A stretch of 5,275 nt of DNA, taken from the NCBI GenBank assembly GCA_003550945.1, contig PULL01000024.1, positions 1 through 5,275 of the forward strand, read 5' to 3'. Source of the stretch: Thioalkalivibrio sp. Lineage in GTDB: Bacteria; Pseudomonadota; Gammaproteobacteria; Ectothiorhodospirales; Ectothiorhodospiraceae. Below, piece after piece: positions 5,099-5,275 of this stretch. Numbering within the stretch: the first letter of the stretch is position 1; each line of letters opens with the position of its first letter. A model generated the notes under the pieces. It ran no database searches, had not been told where the DNA came from, and saw nothing but the letters and a program-made list of their open reading frames with translations. The position numbers and the translations under genes are program-made.

Positions 5099-5275
5099 TC
5101 AATGGGCCACCGTTTCATTCTCCAGGGCTCGCTCCGTTATTTCCTTGTACAGGCTGGTGATCTGGGTGCAGATCACCCGCAAATCCGGGTGCCGCTCGCA
5201 AAGGTACCGGACCCACAGCGTGTGACGAACGCAATCGTGAACGTACCGTATGTCTTCCGGTTCCACGCGTTCGCC
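5099..5275 (-). CDS. Unrecognised protein, C-terminal 58 residues (5' end outside window)
   Basis: On the minus strand the frame is open from the window edge (codon 5275-5273) to TGA at 5101-5099. It reads GERVEPEDIRYVHDCVRHTL, then WVRYLCERHPDLRVICTQIT, then SLYKEITERALENETVAH. The composition is that of a normal soluble protein: predicted helical, with three Cys, many charged residues and a heptad-like hydrophobic spacing (V, L, V, L, L, V, I, I, L, I) suggesting a closing helix bundle. The frame was kept because it runs in from the edge without a stop and has sensible codon use. I cannot name a family. The region contains a perfect 9-bp palindrome (5156-5177). Confidence 0.55.
   Translation of the reverse strand, partial: GERVEPEDIRYVHDCVRHTLWVRYLCERHPDLRVICTQITSLYKEITERALENETVAH

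Noticed and set aside
5004..5225. Plus-strand frame starting MKSLMLLAASS, resembling a signal peptide
   Set aside because: It runs antisense to the partial minus-strand gene, has no ribosome site at its TTG, and loses protein-like character after about 30 codons.

Overview
The window is GC-rich, with dense short-spaced genes, strong GGAGG-type ribosome binding sites, a lipoprotein cytochrome c and an AraC regulator. It looks like a chromosomal accessory region of a proteobacterium, probably a gammaproteobacterium; this is an impression from gene content, not a measurement.

Layout. Bases 1-577 (+) are the 3' end of a membrane sterol desaturase/fatty acid hydroxylase. Converging on it from the right is a minus-strand block: an AraC-family regulator (2703 to 1798), a 14-codon leader ORF (1696 to 1652), an ArsM-like SAM methyltransferase (1661 to 864) and a short Spy/CpxP-like fragment (867 to 568). 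Diverging from the regulator on the plus strand is a ParE/RelE-type toxin reading frame (2706-3137) without a visible antitoxin. About 520 bp without a recognisable gene follow. Then come a monoheme cytochrome c lipoprotein (3659-4117, +) and, convergent to it, a His/Met/Gly-rich exported protein carrying one CXXCH motif (4753 to 4232, -). The right end holds an intergenic stretch with dyads and the C-terminal 58 codons of an unrecognised minus-strand gene.

Main result. The methyltransferase is interrupted by an in-frame TGA at 1034-1032 (minus strand). The reading frame continues for 55 more codons that match the family's C-terminal end. The TGA sits exactly where ArsM-like proteins carry their conserved Cys in the C(I/V)xGAL motif. 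Directly behind it is a hairpin with a GU-containing apical loop and a bulged U, closely resembling the E. coli fdhF SECIS. The best reading is a 265-residue selenoprotein with selenocysteine at residue 210, which conventional gene calling would truncate to 209 residues.

How the parts may work together. An 11-bp direct repeat with 20-bp period lies between the regulator and the methyltransferase, next to a possible -35. This suggests that the AraC protein activates the leader, methyltransferase and Spy-like fragment. The Spy-like fragment, the His/Met-rich haem-motif protein and the cytochrome give the region a metal or metalloid stress flavour, but the substrate of the methyltransferase cannot be read from the sequence.
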